Source: Limnobacter parvus (GTDB lineage Bacteria > Pseudomonadota > Gammaproteobacteria > Burkholderiales > Burkholderiaceae_B). Taken from it: DNA of 64,000 bases. Positions 27,973 through 37,015 of the stretch are shown here, one piece after another. The DNA lies in assembly GCF_024623725.1 (NCBI RefSeq), contig NZ_JANKHG010000001.1:248001-312000 (forward strand), written 5' to 3'. Made by a program: the position numbers and the translations under genes. The notes beneath the pieces were generated by a model that was not told the origin of the DNA, ran no database searches, and saw only the letters and a program-made list of their open reading frames with translations. The first letter of the stretch is position 1. The number at the start of each line of letters is the position of its first letter.

Positions 27973-29526
27973 TCAGGCGGCTTTCAGGGCCATTAAACCT
28001 GTGCTTACGTGATCTGTCATGGTGGGCTTTACTATTTTTCCATTTGGGCCAGTCAGCACATACTCGGCCGGGTTAAACCTTGCAACTCGCATGCGGTACT
28101 CAGCATTCAGGCCGGGGTACAGGGTGTTGTTGCGGCCATTGGGGCTTAAATACCAGCTGGCGCAACCACTTTTCCACACGGTGTGATCGCTGCGGAAGTC
28201 CATGGTGTCCACAAACTTCTTTTCAACTTCAGGCTTAACCGAAATGGCTTTCAGCTTGCGCTTTTGACGCAGTTTGATGGCCTGAATCACATAGCCGATT
28301 TGCGCTTCGGCGTAAGCAATCACCGAAGTGTGACCGGGGCCTGTGAAAGGGCCCACCAGGAAGTACAGGTTGGGGAAGCCCGCGGTTGAAATGCCTTGGT
28401 ACGCTTCAGAACCTTCTTTCCACTTCTCGTTCAAGCTTGCACCGCCAATGCCCTTGGCATCAATCGGCGAACCGGTGTGGCGCACTTCATAGCCGGTGGC
28501 GTAAATAATGACATCGAGTTCATGCTCCACACCATCGGCTGTGCGAATGCCTTTTTCGGTGATGCAATCAATGGCATTGGTTTCCAGATGCACATGCTCT
28601 TTTTGCATGGTGGGGTACCAGTCAGAACTGACCAGCACGCGCTTGCAACCAAACTTGAAAGTGGGGGTCAGCTTCTTGCGCAATTCAGGGTCTTTGACCT
28701 TGCGGGCCAGGTAGCTGCTCGACATTTTTTCTGGCTGCGCCTTGAACATGTCGTACTTCAAAATCAGGAACGGCGCAGTCAATTCATTGAACCAATACAC
28801 GCCCAAGCGATTCATTTTCATGTTCAGCGGGGTTTTGCGGTTCAGCGCTTTTTCAGCTTCTTCAATGTTGCGATCGGGGCGCGGCATGATCCAGTTGGCT
28901 GTGCGCTGAAACACCACCAGGTTTTTAACCTTGTCGGCAATGGCGGGGCCAACCTGCACTGCTGTGGCACCAGTACCAATCAAACCCACACGCTTGCCTT
29001 CCAGTTCTACGGAATGGTCCCAGGCTGCGGTGTGCACTGTTTTGCCTTTGAACTTTTCAGCGCCTTTGAATTCTGCAACTTTCGGTGCGCTGAAGGGGCC
29101 TACTGCGGTCACCACGTTGCGCGCCTGAATGGTTTTGCCATCAGCGGTGGTGATGTTCCACAAGCCGGCCTGTTCGTCGAACACTGAACCTGTAATGCTT
29201 GTGTTGAATTGAATGTAAGGGTACACACCGTACTTGGTGGCGCAATGGCGCAGGTATTTGTAGATTTCGCCCTGCTTGGCGTAGCTGTTGCTCCACTCGG
29301 CCCAAGGTTCGAAGGAATAGCTGTACAGGCTGCTTTTTACATCGCAACCACAACCGGGGTAGGTGTTGTCGCGCCATGTGCCGCCCACATCGTGGCCCTT
29401 GTCGAAAATCTTGAAATTGGTTTCGCCTGCTTTCAGCAGTTGAATACCCATGCCCAGGCCGGAAACGCCTGCGCCAACAATTGCAACTTCAAGAATGTTT
29501 TGTGCTTCTTTTTTTGAGCGGGCCAT
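27973..29526 (-). CDS. FAD-dependent Baeyer-Villiger-type monooxygenase
   Basis: A 517-residue flavoprotein. The FAD-binding motif is VAIVGAGVSGLGMGIQ at the N-terminus, followed by GGTWRDNTYPGCGCD. The BVMO fingerprint appears as FKGKTVHTAAWDH (consensus FxGxxxHxxxW-P/D) near residue 165. A second Rossmann motif, VGLIGTGATAVQVGPAI, binds NADPH. Such enzymes turn ketones into esters or lactones in the cytoplasm. The gene stands alone, divergent from the DUF4149/AraC pair, which may regulate it, though this is only positional inference. Confidence 0.85.
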   Translation of the reverse strand: MARSKKEAQNILEVAIVGAGVSGLGMGIQLLKAGETNFKIFDKGHDVGGTWRDNTYPGCGCDVKSSLYSYSFEPWAEWSNSYAKQGEIYKYLRHCATKYGVYPYIQFNTSITGSVFDEQAGLWNITTADGKTIQARNVVTAVGPFSAPKVAEFKGAEKFKGKTVHTAAWDHSVELEGKRVGLIGTGATAVQVGPAIADKVKNLVVFQRTANWIMPRPDRNIEEAEKALNRKTPLNMKMNRLGVYWFNELTAPFLILKYDMFKAQPEKMSSSYLARKVKDPELRKKLTPTFKFGCKRVLVSSDWYPTMQKEHVHLETNAIDCITEKGIRTADGVEHELDVIIYATGYEVRHTGSPIDAKGIGGASLNEKWKEGSEAYQGISTAGFPNLYFLVGPFTGPGHTSVIAYAEAQIGYVIQAIKLRQKRKLKAISVKPEVEKKFVDTMDFRSDHTVWKSGCASWYLSPNGRNNTLYPGLNAEYRMRVARFNPAEYVLTGPNGKIVKPTMTDHVSTGLMALKAA

Positions 29527-29688
29527 GTGTTGTCTCGTGGTGTGTTGGTTTTCGATGAGATGCAGTGTAGGCCTGGGAGGGCAAAAGGCGTGAGTGTGAA
29601 AAGTGACGAGTTTGGAGTCAATTTAGGCCACAAGTTGGCTTTGCTGATGCACAATAAAAACTCGTAGTAACTTAGCAGCAGGTGACGT

Positions 29689-30117
29689 ATGGAATGGTTT
29701 CAAGCACTGACCACCCTGGCCTTGGGTGGATTGTTCGGCGGTATTTTGGCATTTTCCGCCTTGTTTGCACCGCTTGTATTTACCAAATTGCCGATGGAGC
29801 AAGCCGGGCCATTTATTCGCGCTGTATTCCCTTGGTACTACTTGTATGTGATTGTGTTTGGTTTTCTTAGTGCTATTTTCGCGGGTCTTGCAGGTGCAGG
29901 TTTCTGGGTGTTGTTTCCATCGGCTTTGGTTGGCTTGGCCAGCGTGTACACCCGCCAGGTGCTGATGCTTCAAATCAACGAATTGCGTGACCGTGAATTG
30001 GCTGGTGACACCGCAGCGGGTGCGGAATTCAATAGCAAACACCGGCTTAGCGTGATCATTAACAGCGTGCAGCTGTTGGTGGCTGGCGCAGTGCTGGTTT
30101 GCTGGGCATGGAACTAA
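29689..30117 (+). CDS. DUF4149 membrane protein
   Basis: A 142-residue integral membrane protein with four hydrophobic helices (about 5-27, 45-65, 68-90, 118-140). FALFAPLVFTKL-like and HRLSVIINSVQLL stretches fit the DUF4149 (TMEM205-like) family, whose function is unknown. It overlaps the AraC-type regulator gene by about 10-19 bases, depending on that gene's start, so the two are co-transcribed. Confidence 0.75.
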   Translation: MEWFQALTTLALGGLFGGILAFSALFAPLVFTKLPMEQAGPFIRAVFPWYYLYVIVFGFLSAIFAGLAGAGFWVLFPSALVGLASVYTRQVLMLQINELRDRELAGDTAAGAEFNSKHRLSVIINSVQLLVAGAVLVCWAWN

Positions 30118-31163
30118 AAGATTTTCCGCAGCTTCGGCTGCTGGAGCAAACTACGGTGGCGCAAGCCTACCCGCTGTTCTTCGTGAACTATGCGGTGCAG
30201 CGGGGCTTTGAAGCCGAACAGGTTTTGGAACACACCGGGCTTACGGTGCAGCAATTGCAGGTGCCCAACAGCCGTATAGCCGCGGCACAGCACGGCATTG
30301 TGACCATGAATTTGCTGGCGCTGTTTCAAAGCGAGCACATTGCAATCGACATGGGTTTGCAAAGCAGCCTGACCAAAGCCGGCATGATTGGTTTTGGCTT
30401 GATGAGCTGCGCTACCCTGCGTGAAGCCATTGAATTGGGCATACGTTTTCTGCCCACCAAAGTGCCGTTCTACACCATTGATACCAGCGAAGACGAGCGC
30501 ACATTTGTGTGCCACATTCGCGAAGCCATGTCACTTGAACCCGTGCGCAAATTCGCCATTGAAAACTTTGTAATTGAAGTGTGGCGTTTGTTTGAAAGCC
30601 TGTTTAACCCCATGGGCAACGCACGCGAGGCCAGCGGAATTGAATTGTGGTTTGATTGGCCCGAACCCGCTTATTACGGCAGCTATGCCAGCAGCTTGCC
30701 CAAATGCCGGTTCAATGCAGCGGGCAACCAAATTCGCATTCCTGCCAAGTGGCTTGACCTGCCCTTGCCCACCGCGAACGCCAGCACTGCGCAAATGGTG
30801 ATTCAACAGTGCGAGCAAGAACTGATTGCGCTGGGCTTGGGCGACAATTTAAGCGGGCGCGTGAAGAATTTGCTGATTTGCCGTGATGGCAATTACCCGC
30901 AACTGGAAGACATGGCAAATACACTGCACATGTCGGTGCGCACTTTGAAACGAAAGCTGCAACACGAAGGCCGAAGTTTTTCAGACTTACTGGGTGAAGT
31001 GGTGCAACGCGACGCCTGCCTGCTGCTTGAAACCACACGGCTTAATGTGGACGAAATTGCACAGCGTGTGGGTTACCAAGACCGCGCAAACTTCACGCGG
31101 GCATTCAAAAAGCTGACTGGAAAAACGCCCAGTGAATACCGGGCGTGGATGACCCTGCAATAA
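30099..31163 (+). CDS. AraC-family transcriptional regulator
   Basis: A 354-residue regulator. The N-terminal 200 residues match the arabinose-binding-like domain found in OruR/ArgR-type members. The C-terminal two helix-turn-helix motifs span about 260-350 (MANTLHMSVRTLKRKLQHEG and IAQRVGYQDRANFTRAFKKL). TGKTPSEYR closes the family signature. A start at ATG 30108 is as likely as 30099. The target is unknown; the divergent monooxygenase at 27973 is a candidate. Confidence 0.85.
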   Translation: MLGMELKDFPQLRLLEQTTVAQAYPLFFVNYAVQRGFEAEQVLEHTGLTVQQLQVPNSRIAAAQHGIVTMNLLALFQSEHIAIDMGLQSSLTKAGMIGFGLMSCATLREAIELGIRFLPTKVPFYTIDTSEDERTFVCHIREAMSLEPVRKFAIENFVIEVWRLFESLFNPMGNAREASGIELWFDWPEPAYYGSYASSLPKCRFNAAGNQIRIPAKWLDLPLPTANASTAQMVIQQCEQELIALGLGDNLSGRVKNLLICRDGNYPQLEDMANTLHMSVRTLKRKLQHEGRSFSDLLGEVVQRDACLLLETTRLNVDEIAQRVGYQDRANFTRAFKKLTGKTPSEYRAWMTLQ

Positions 31164-32018
31164 TTACGCCGCCAAAAAATGGCTGACCAAACCCTGCGCA
31201 TCTGCATCATGCGGCAAGCTGACATGGTCGGTGCCTTTCACCGTGGCAACCAAAGGTTTCACTGCAAAATTTTGCATCAAGCGCAGCGATGAATCATGCG
31301 GAATCACCTGATCATTCTCGGCCAGCAGCACAAAGGTCGGGTTGTGAACATTCACCGCACAGGCCTGTGAATTGAATTTGCTACGCAACAAAAGGGAAAC
31401 TGGCGCAAGTGGCACCTTCTTTTTTGCGATGTTAATCAAGCTATCGTATGGCGTGAACAACACCAGTTTGTGAACCGGCGTGCTTGCCGCCAATTGCATG
31501 GCCACACCAGTACCCAAACTGCGGCCAATTACCGAAATTTGATTGCGGTCACACCAAGGCTGCTCAGCCACCCATTTGTAAATGGCGCGTGCATCGGCCA
31601 CCAAATTTTTTTCAATCGGCGTGCCTTTTGAATTGCCATACCCCCGGTAGTTAAAAAATACCAAAGGCAAATTCTTGAAACCTTGTGCTTCATTCAGTAG
31701 CCAGCGCACGTCTTCACTTCGCCCACCGAAGTAAATGGCACAGGGCGCTTTGCTGCCTGCGCCACCCATGCCGGCAGGCATTCGCACCCAGCCTTCCAGT
31801 TCCACGCCGGGCGCCACCTGCAGGCGCAGTTCGGTGAACTCATGCGCATGCTGCGTGAGCAAATCATGGTGTTTGATGGAAGGACTGAAAATATGCTTGG
31901 TTTGACTAAAGTAGAGGTAGGTCCAGTACGCAGCAAGCCCCATCGATGCCGACCACGCCACACGAGGTACCAACCGGGATTCCGGCGCGCGTTGTTGTTT
32001 TTGTTCTGAGTACTTCAT
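31164..32018 (-). CDS. Alpha/beta hydrolase, membrane-anchored
   Basis: A 284-residue protein with one N-terminal hydrophobic helix (residues about 20-37) and an alpha/beta-hydrolase domain. The nucleophile Ser is in VIGRSLGTGVAMQ, the acid in LLAENDQVIP and the His in GTDHVSLP. FFNYRGYGNSKGTP is the usual oxyanion-region motif. It resembles the BEM46/ABHD13-like membrane hydrolases; the substrate is unknown. It ends adjacent to the AraC gene, converging with it. Confidence 0.8.
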   Translation of the reverse strand: MKYSEQKQQRAPESRLVPRVAWSASMGLAAYWTYLYFSQTKHIFSPSIKHHDLLTQHAHEFTELRLQVAPGVELEGWVRMPAGMGGAGSKAPCAIYFGGRSEDVRWLLNEAQGFKNLPLVFFNYRGYGNSKGTPIEKNLVADARAIYKWVAEQPWCDRNQISVIGRSLGTGVAMQLAASTPVHKLVLFTPYDSLINIAKKKVPLAPVSLLLRSKFNSQACAVNVHNPTFVLLAENDQVIPHDSSLRLMQNFAVKPLVATVKGTDHVSLPHDADAQGLVSHFLAA

Positions 32019-32217
32019 CGGGGTGCTTCTTTACAAAAGGGTTACTGGTCACAATACATAGTGTATTGAAACCAAACTGTCACAAAGGTTCAATGTGCTT
32101 GGCGAAAGCGCGTTAAATCAATGTTTGGAAGGAATTGCCAACATGACCTGTCACAATGGCAGGCTATATTTCACGAAAAATTCAGTCGCGTTAAAGTGAT
32201 TCGCAGGGAGAGAACAC

Positions 32218-33276
32218 ATGAAGTTCAGAGTGACCACCTTGGTCCTAAGCACTGCCATTTTGCTGGCCGCCTGCTCCAAACAGGACGAAGCACCCGCACC
32301 CGCTGTAGAAGAAACAACATTGGAAGCGGTGCCACTTGCAAACCCTGCACCGCAAGGCAAGTTTTACATCACCAATCAGGAAGGCCCAATATCTATTTAC
32401 TCCCTGGCCGATTACAGCAAACTGGGCGAAATCAGTGTGGGCAAGGGTGGCCGTGGCATGGGTCTGGTCGACGACGAAAGGCTGCTGGCTGTTGCCGTGC
32501 CAGCGACAAACGACATTGCAATTGTTGACTTGGCCACTCGCGCCGTGGTGCGGCGCGTGCCGGTGGGCCACAATCCTGAAACTGTTCGGGTTCAAGGCAT
32601 GCTGGCTTACGCAACCCTCGACCCACAAACAAAAGGCAGCCCAACAAAACTGGCAGTTATCGACTTAAGCACCGGTGAAAAAACCTGGGAACTGGATGTT
32701 GGGCTGCAAGCGCTGGGCATGGAATTGTCAGCAGATGGTGAGCACATCCTTGTGACCCACGAAGCCAACGAAACCATTTCAGTACACGAGCTGGAAACCG
32801 GCAAGCTGCTTAAAACAATTGAAACTCGTGAGTACGGAATTCGCCCGCGTGGAATTGCGCGCTCGCCAGATGGCGATTATTTTGCGGTTACGCTGGAATA
32901 CGGCAACAAAATTTTGATTCTCGACCGCGACTACACCATTACCCAGGAAATCCCCACCGGTGAAGTGCCCTATGGCATTAGTTACAACCGCACAGGCACA
33001 GAAATTTTTGTGGCTCTTGCCCGAGGCAAAGCCGTTCAGGTGTTCAATACAGAAACGTTGGAGTTGAAACGCGAAATACCCATCGGCGAACGCTGCTTGC
33101 ATTTCAGCCTGACACCCGATGATAAAAATTTGGTCGTGGCTTGCGGCCGCAGCAACAACGTGCTCGTATTGAATGCCGAAACAGGCGAGTTGGTTAAAGA
33201 ATTGCCAGAACCTGACAGGGCGCCCTGGGGCGTCATGATGCTGCCAAAATCGGTTGGCTCCCTAAGTTCACCCTAG
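32218..33276 (+). CDS. YVTN-type beta-propeller lipoprotein
   Basis: A 352-residue protein with a lipoprotein signal ending LLAACSKQDE (Cys at about residue 19). About seven repeats of 40-45 residues follow, each with a pattern like IVDLATRAVVRRVPVGHNPE and ISPDG or SPDGDYF-type turns, which is the YVTN propeller. Such proteins often sit near quinoprotein dehydrogenases, but none is in view. AGGGAGA precedes the ATG. Function is unknown; location would be the periplasmic face of a membrane. Confidence 0.8.
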   Translation: MKFRVTTLVLSTAILLAACSKQDEAPAPAVEETTLEAVPLANPAPQGKFYITNQEGPISIYSLADYSKLGEISVGKGGRGMGLVDDERLLAVAVPATNDIAIVDLATRAVVRRVPVGHNPETVRVQGMLAYATLDPQTKGSPTKLAVIDLSTGEKTWELDVGLQALGMELSADGEHILVTHEANETISVHELETGKLLKTIETREYGIRPRGIARSPDGDYFAVTLEYGNKILILDRDYTITQEIPTGEVPYGISYNRTGTEIFVALARGKAVQVFNTETLELKREIPIGERCLHFSLTPDDKNLVVACGRSNNVLVLNAETGELVKELPEPDRAPWGVMMLPKSVGSLSSP

Positions 33277-33420
33277 GCTCGCTTAGTTAAAAAATGGCTG
33301 CGCAGCAAACCAAAAAAATAAGGCTGTGTGTACTCCTAAATTAATTTTCCGCGTTAATCAATTAAACGGTTGCCACCACGCAACACTTTTAATCTAATTA
33401 ACGTCGCTTAGGAGTCACTT

Positions 33421-33924
33421 ATGAGGCGCGTATTTAATGTCATTGAAAGCAACGCCACCAGCAGCCCCGCCAACCATTCAGCCACCATATCGGCTGCGCC
33501 GCAGGAATGTATTGAGGCCATTCAATCCGCATGGGCCCAAGCCCTACGCAGCGATTTTGGCCGCACCCGCGATGCAATTTTGTGCGAACTTGCACAATCC
33601 ACTCAAGAATTGGCCCAGCAATACCCAAACGATGCAAGAACACTGTTGTGGAACGGCATTGTGTTAACGGGCTATGCGAAATCGCTGGGCGGTTTGTGCG
33701 CACTGCAGTTTCAAAGCACAGCGAAAGCATCACTGGAGCGGGCAATCGCCTTGGCTCCAAAAGACGGTGCAGCCTACCTGTATTTGGGCTTGCTGTATGA
33801 CCAGGCACCGGAAGCACCTTACAGCTTTGGCAATGAAACCATGGCCAAAGCCCTGCTTGAACAAGGTCTAGCCCTAACACTGAATGCGCAGGGTCAACGA
33901 TTGGGCCACATTCGCTTGGCTTGA
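33421..33924 (+). CDS. Helical-repeat (TPR-like) protein, first gene of the HprK/PqqD unit
   Basis: A 167-residue soluble protein. Residues about 60-150 look like two or three TPR-type helix pairs (TAKASLERAIALAPKDGAAY and LYLGLLYDQAPEAPYSFGNE). AGGAG lies 7 bases before the ATG. It is followed on the same strand by the exported Ser/Arg-rich protein and the HprK-PqqD fusion, with short gaps, so it probably belongs to their operon, perhaps as an adaptor. No specific family is recognised. Confidence 0.65.
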   Translation: MRRVFNVIESNATSSPANHSATISAAPQECIEAIQSAWAQALRSDFGRTRDAILCELAQSTQELAQQYPNDARTLLWNGIVLTGYAKSLGGLCALQFQSTAKASLERAIALAPKDGAAYLYLGLLYDQAPEAPYSFGNETMAKALLEQGLALTLNAQGQRLGHIRLA

Positions 33925-34028
33925 AACGTTAAGTTTTGAAAAGAAGTACTACAAATTTCTTGCTTACGCGTTGGGTAGGAAATGGCGGCATCTATCCCGA
34001 TGCACCGCCTGTTGACAGGAGTAGCGAG

Positions 34029-34328
34029 ATGTCAAATACCGACGACAAAGTAAAAGCAAGGCGAGCCGCATTGGTTCGTTTGGGTTTGGTGGTAGGCGCG
34101 CTGTATGCCGCACCATCCATGGTGGGTTTGGCCACCGCGCAAGCCGACGGCCGATCGCGCCCAAGCTATTCCCGACAAAGCCGTTGGTCGCGGCCATCCC
34201 GGCCCGACCGCTACTACTCAAAGTACGGTCGGGGCAATCGCTCTTCTCGGTATTCGCGCCCCTCACGCCCCAGCAGGTATACCCGCTATTCACGCGTTAG
34301 CCGGCCCTGGATCACCATTCGCTTTTAA
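34029..34328 (+). CDS. Small exported Ser/Arg/Pro/Tyr-rich protein (possible modification substrate)
   Basis: A 99-residue protein from ATG 34029, chosen because AGGAG lies 7 bases upstream; a TTG-started extension to 33936 has no such site. The N-terminus has paired arginines and a hydrophobic stretch (ARRAALVRLGLVVGALYAAP, then ATAQA), a Sec- or weak Tat-type signal. The mature part is low complexity, with repeats of SRPSR, RYSRPSRPSRYTRYSRVSRP and similar, rich in hydroxyl and basic side chains. It ends 3 bases before the HprK-PqqD gene. A kinase- and PqqD-containing neighbour suggests that this protein or its peptide is modified; that is inference. Confidence 0.6.
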   Translation: MSNTDDKVKARRAALVRLGLVVGALYAAPSMVGLATAQADGRSRPSYSRQSRWSRPSRPDRYYSKYGRGNRSSRYSRPSRPSRYTRYSRVSRPWITIRF

Positions 34329-34331
34329 AAC

Positions 34332-35639
34332 ATGGAAACCATTGCCAAACAGCAGGCCGCGCGCCTGCTGTTGAAGTTTTCTGGCGTAGGCCAGGGTCTG
34401 TGTGTGCCCAACCACCTGGCCTTAATGAACGCCCTTCGGGAGGTTGTGCCCACCTGGGACTTCACTGAAGAAGCCCTGAGTAGCGACTGCGAAATTGGCG
34501 ACCACTGCGTGGCGCATGTTTCCATTGCTTTCCATGCCCCGCTTTGCTACAACATAAACTCGATTTACACCGAAGAGCCCATGATGGGCTTGTCAACGGC
34601 CAGCGCAGTGTGCTCGCTGCTGGCCGATATTCTTGAAACCCACATTTCGAATTCAGCAAACCCGATTGCATTGCATGCTGGCGCATTTGTAATGGGTGGC
34701 AAGCTGATTGCTGTCAGCGGGCCGCGCCGTGCAGGCAAAAGCACGCTGATTTCAAGGTTGTGTGCGGAACCCGACGTACAAATTTATTGCGACGATGTGC
34801 TGCCTGTTAACCCCAGCGGCCATGGCATTGCCTTGGGTTTGGCACCTCGCTTGCGCTTGCCCCTGCCCAAACTTGCCAGCCCGGTTTTCAGGCAACATGT
34901 GCAGCAACATCTAGGCCCACACGATGAACGCTACGGCTACCTGTGTTCAGCCAATGTTGCAGCCCATGGCACCACACACCCGCTGGCAGCGCTGATTATT
35001 CTGGACCGCAGGGCACAGGCAACAAATGCCCATTTCTGCGAGCTTAATGAGGACGACGCACTGTTTTATGCCCTGCAACAAAACATGGGCAACTTTGCCA
35101 ATCCACAAGAGGCGTTGTTACGTACTCAAGCGCTGCTTGGCAATGTGCGCTGCCTGCGCCTAGTTTACCACGACCTGGAAGATGCAGTGGCCTTGCTGCG
35201 CCAAGCGTTCGGCCAAAGTGCAGAACCATACACGAACCTACCGGTGCAGCCAGCCCAGGCGTGGCAGCCAGAGACTGCCCGTGCTGCCGAGCCTATAAGG
35301 GCCAAGCAAGTGTTTGCGCGTGCCCCCGGTGCGGCAGTGCGGCGCATTGGCAACTCTACCTTCTTGTGGCTAGCCAGCGAAAATTCGGTGTGGCGCTTGA
35401 ACACAGTTGCTGAAGCGGTGTGGGCATTGCTTGAAACGCCGGGCAGTGCTGAAGAATTGGCAGATGTACTTGGGGAAGTGTTTGTTCAAGTGCCCAAGGC
35501 GCAACTTGAAAAAGACATTGCCGGGTTAATGGCGGTGATGAAGGAAGAAGGCTTTTGTTCTGAACTAATAAAGTCGAAAACTAGGCCCGTGGATTCATGG
35601 GCCTTGCGAGGCATGCGATCAGCGGCGTACCTGAATTAA
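34332..35639 (+). CDS. HprK-related kinase fused to PqqD-like peptide chaperone, 3' end altered by transposon
   Basis: A 435-residue fusion. Residues about 110-290 are an HprK-like P-loop domain: LHAGAFVMGGKLIAVSG, Walker A GPRRAGKS (130-137) and the paired Asp of YCDDVLPV (153-155). Residues about 320-415 resemble PqqD, a RiPP-recognition fold (FLWLASENSVWRLNTVAEAV, VWALLETPGSAEEL). This pairing recalls the predicted HPr-rel-A type systems. The Tn7-like left end begins at 35556. The final 27 or so residues are encoded by the transposon. Joining the flanks across the 5-bp duplication restores a frame ending ELSTPLALINEEC with its stop at 59511-59513. Confidence 0.78.
   Translation: METIAKQQAARLLLKFSGVGQGLCVPNHLALMNALREVVPTWDFTEEALSSDCEIGDHCVAHVSIAFHAPLCYNINSIYTEEPMMGLSTASAVCSLLADILETHISNSANPIALHAGAFVMGGKLIAVSGPRRAGKSTLISRLCAEPDVQIYCDDVLPVNPSGHGIALGLAPRLRLPLPKLASPVFRQHVQQHLGPHDERYGYLCSANVAAHGTTHPLAALIILDRRAQATNAHFCELNEDDALFYALQQNMGNFANPQEALLRTQALLGNVRCLRLVYHDLEDAVALLRQAFGQSAEPYTNLPVQPAQAWQPETARAAEPIRAKQVFARAPGAAVRRIGNSTFLWLASENSVWRLNTVAEAVWALLETPGSAEELADVLGEVFVQVPKAQLEKDIAGLMAVMKEEGFCSELIKSKTRPVDSWALRGMRSAAYLN
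35551..35555. repeat. Target-site duplication, left copy (GCTTT)
   Basis: GCTTT directly precedes the left TGT end of the transposon and is repeated at 59461-59465 after the right end. A 5-bp duplication is what Tn7-like transposition leaves. Confidence 0.93.
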
Positions 35640-35702
35640 AGTCGAAAACGGGAGCTGACATGCGAGGAAGAAAACTTGAGAAGTGAAAATAAAGTCGAAA
35701 AC
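35556..35702. repeat. Left transposon end with three putative TnsB sites
   Basis: The terminal repeat (35556-35582) contains the first TAAAGTCGAAAAC (35569-35581). Further exact copies lie at 35637-35649 and 35690-35702, 68 and 53 bases apart. Wide spacing of three sites is the pattern of the Tn7 left end. Binding by the TnsB encoded here is inferred. Confidence 0.88.
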
Positions 35703-36101
35703 AACGCGGCTATTGGTGATTATTGAATTGATTCTCTCTGTTTACATACCGCCAAGTATTGGGTTGTGCTCAGAGCAGACCTCGTTTAGTCGGACACCGT
35801 TCTCGCAATTTGTTCTGTTTAGTGTGACTGTTGTCCAACCTCAAATTTCAAAGTAGAAAGTTTCGCGCAAAAGTGGTTGTACTTTTAGACTTCTGGGTGA
35901 GTCATCTTCATCGTCTGAGGTATCAAATTCAAGAACAACAAACCCCCACATGTGCATAAATACTGAAGAAAGCGAATTGTGATGGAGTTCGCGAAGTTTG
36001 TTGCTGTGAAAAGTATTGATCCTTTGAATTGCGGCAACACATGCGGAAAAGCTGTGTTCACCTCTTCGATCAGCTTGTCTATTTGGCCATTTTCGAGAGG
36101 T
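35703..36101. other. Transposon sub-terminal DNA without a convincing gene
   Basis: A+T-rich stretch between the last left-end site and mqsA. A minus-strand frame (35885-36223) overlaps mqsA extensively, lacks a recognisable product and is judged a shadow. No RNA gene or clear terminator was seen. Confidence 0.5.
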
Positions 36102-36506
36102 TTACACTTGATCCAGTTCACGAAGCATTTCTGGGTGTTTTTCCAAAATTTTGAAAAGCTGAACCAACGATTTTGGAGGTTTCGCAGCACCTCGTTCATA
36201 GCGAGAAAAGGCACTAGCCCCACCTCCGAAAATGGAGGCTGCTGTCTTCTGGTCCAAGTCTAGTTTTTTTCGAACGCCTGCTATCCAGCTCCCTTCTACA
36301 AAATCAGAATTAACCGAGTTTCGGAACTCACGAATAGCGGCACCGTATTTATCGCCATTAAAACGATCGAGAATACCCTCTCCGCAATCCATGCAAAATT
36401 GACCTTCGATTCCTTGCGCAACAGTAGAGCGGCCCTTGTAAGATATTTCAAGGCCCTTTGTTTCATACACCATTTGGCTTGAACCACAATTTGGGCAGTT
36501 TTTCAT
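36102..36506 (-). CDS. mqsA: MqsA-type antitoxin and repressor
   Basis: A 134-residue two-domain antitoxin. The N-terminal zinc domain has CPNCG (residues 4-8) and CMDCGEG (about 38-44). The C-terminal helix-turn-helix of the MqsA type spans about 70-125 (IRKKLDLDQKTAASIFGGGA-like, then AFSRYERGAAKPPKSLVQLF). It neutralises MqsR and represses the operon. Its ATG overlaps the stop of mqsR (ATGA), and the order mqsR-mqsA is that of E. coli. Both are transposon cargo. Confidence 0.88.
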   Translation of the reverse strand: MKNCPNCGSSQMVYETKGLEISYKGRSTVAQGIEGQFCMDCGEGILDRFNGDKYGAAIREFRNSVNSDFVEGSWIAGVRKKLDLDQKTAASIFGGGASAFSRYERGAAKPPKSLVQLFKILEKHPEMLRELDQV

Positions 36507-36808
36507 GATTCTGACTCCTTAAAGCTAACTATTAAAACACCCTCTTCAACCATTAGCTTCACATAGGCTTCTGTGTTGTTAACCGTGACCAGGTAAACGT
36601 CTTGCCACTTTGTGTGGTCTTGATAAGTCGTCATCGATTTCTTAAAATTTTTTGTGGTCAACGAAGAAACCACTTTGCACATCTCAGACAGCGTAAAAAC
36701 ATTCAAATCAGCAGCGGTATTAAACGCGGTCTTTGTCGCATTTACCTTACCTTCTTTTATCAATTGGTGCACAACGGCTAGTTTTGTGTGGGCGGTGCTC
36801 TTTTCCAT
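36503..36808 (-). CDS. mqsR: MqsR-type mRNA interferase toxin
   Basis: A 101-residue toxin; MqsR is usually about 98 residues. Family signatures are FKKSMTTYQDHTKWQDVYLV and the C-terminal GVLIVSFKE. MqsR cuts mRNA at GCU-type sites in the cytoplasm. The frame extends upstream to 36979, but ATG 36808 gives the family length and start (MEKSTAHTKLAVVHQLIKEG). AGGA lies about 12 bases upstream. The pair would help keep the transposon in the cell. Confidence 0.88.
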   Translation of the reverse strand: MEKSTAHTKLAVVHQLIKEGKVNATKTAFNTAADLNVFTLSEMCKVVSSLTTKNFKKSMTTYQDHTKWQDVYLVTVNNTEAYVKLMVEEGVLIVSFKESES

Positions 36809-36819
36809 TGTTAATTTTA

Positions 36820-36832
36820 TTCCTATTAGGTT
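36820..36832. promoter_or_regulatory. Putative MqsA operator upstream of mqsR
   Basis: On the minus strand the sequence reads AACCT-AAT-AGGAA, close to the MqsA operator AACCT-N3-AGGTT known from E. coli. It lies 11 bases before the mqsR start. A perfect 14-bp palindrome, AAGCAAATTTGCTT, follows at 36845-36858 and may be part of the same control region. Confidence 0.55.
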
Positions 36833-37015
36833 AATTTGTCTAGTAAGCAAATTTGCTTGCTTAAGACGTATAGGTACAAGGATTATACAAAGCGTCAACA
36901 AACGGTCGTATTTTTGAAGAAAAAGACACTGGGCCCTATTCGATCGACCAGTGTTGAGTTGCATCCAAAATTGACCCACTTAGGGTGAAGATTTGCCTCG
37001 AACTTTGACCCACGT

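Noticed and set aside
35885..36223. 112-codon minus-strand frame at the left of mqsA
   Set aside because: It overlaps the mqsA 3' region by 122 bases, has no ribosome-binding site and no family resemblance.
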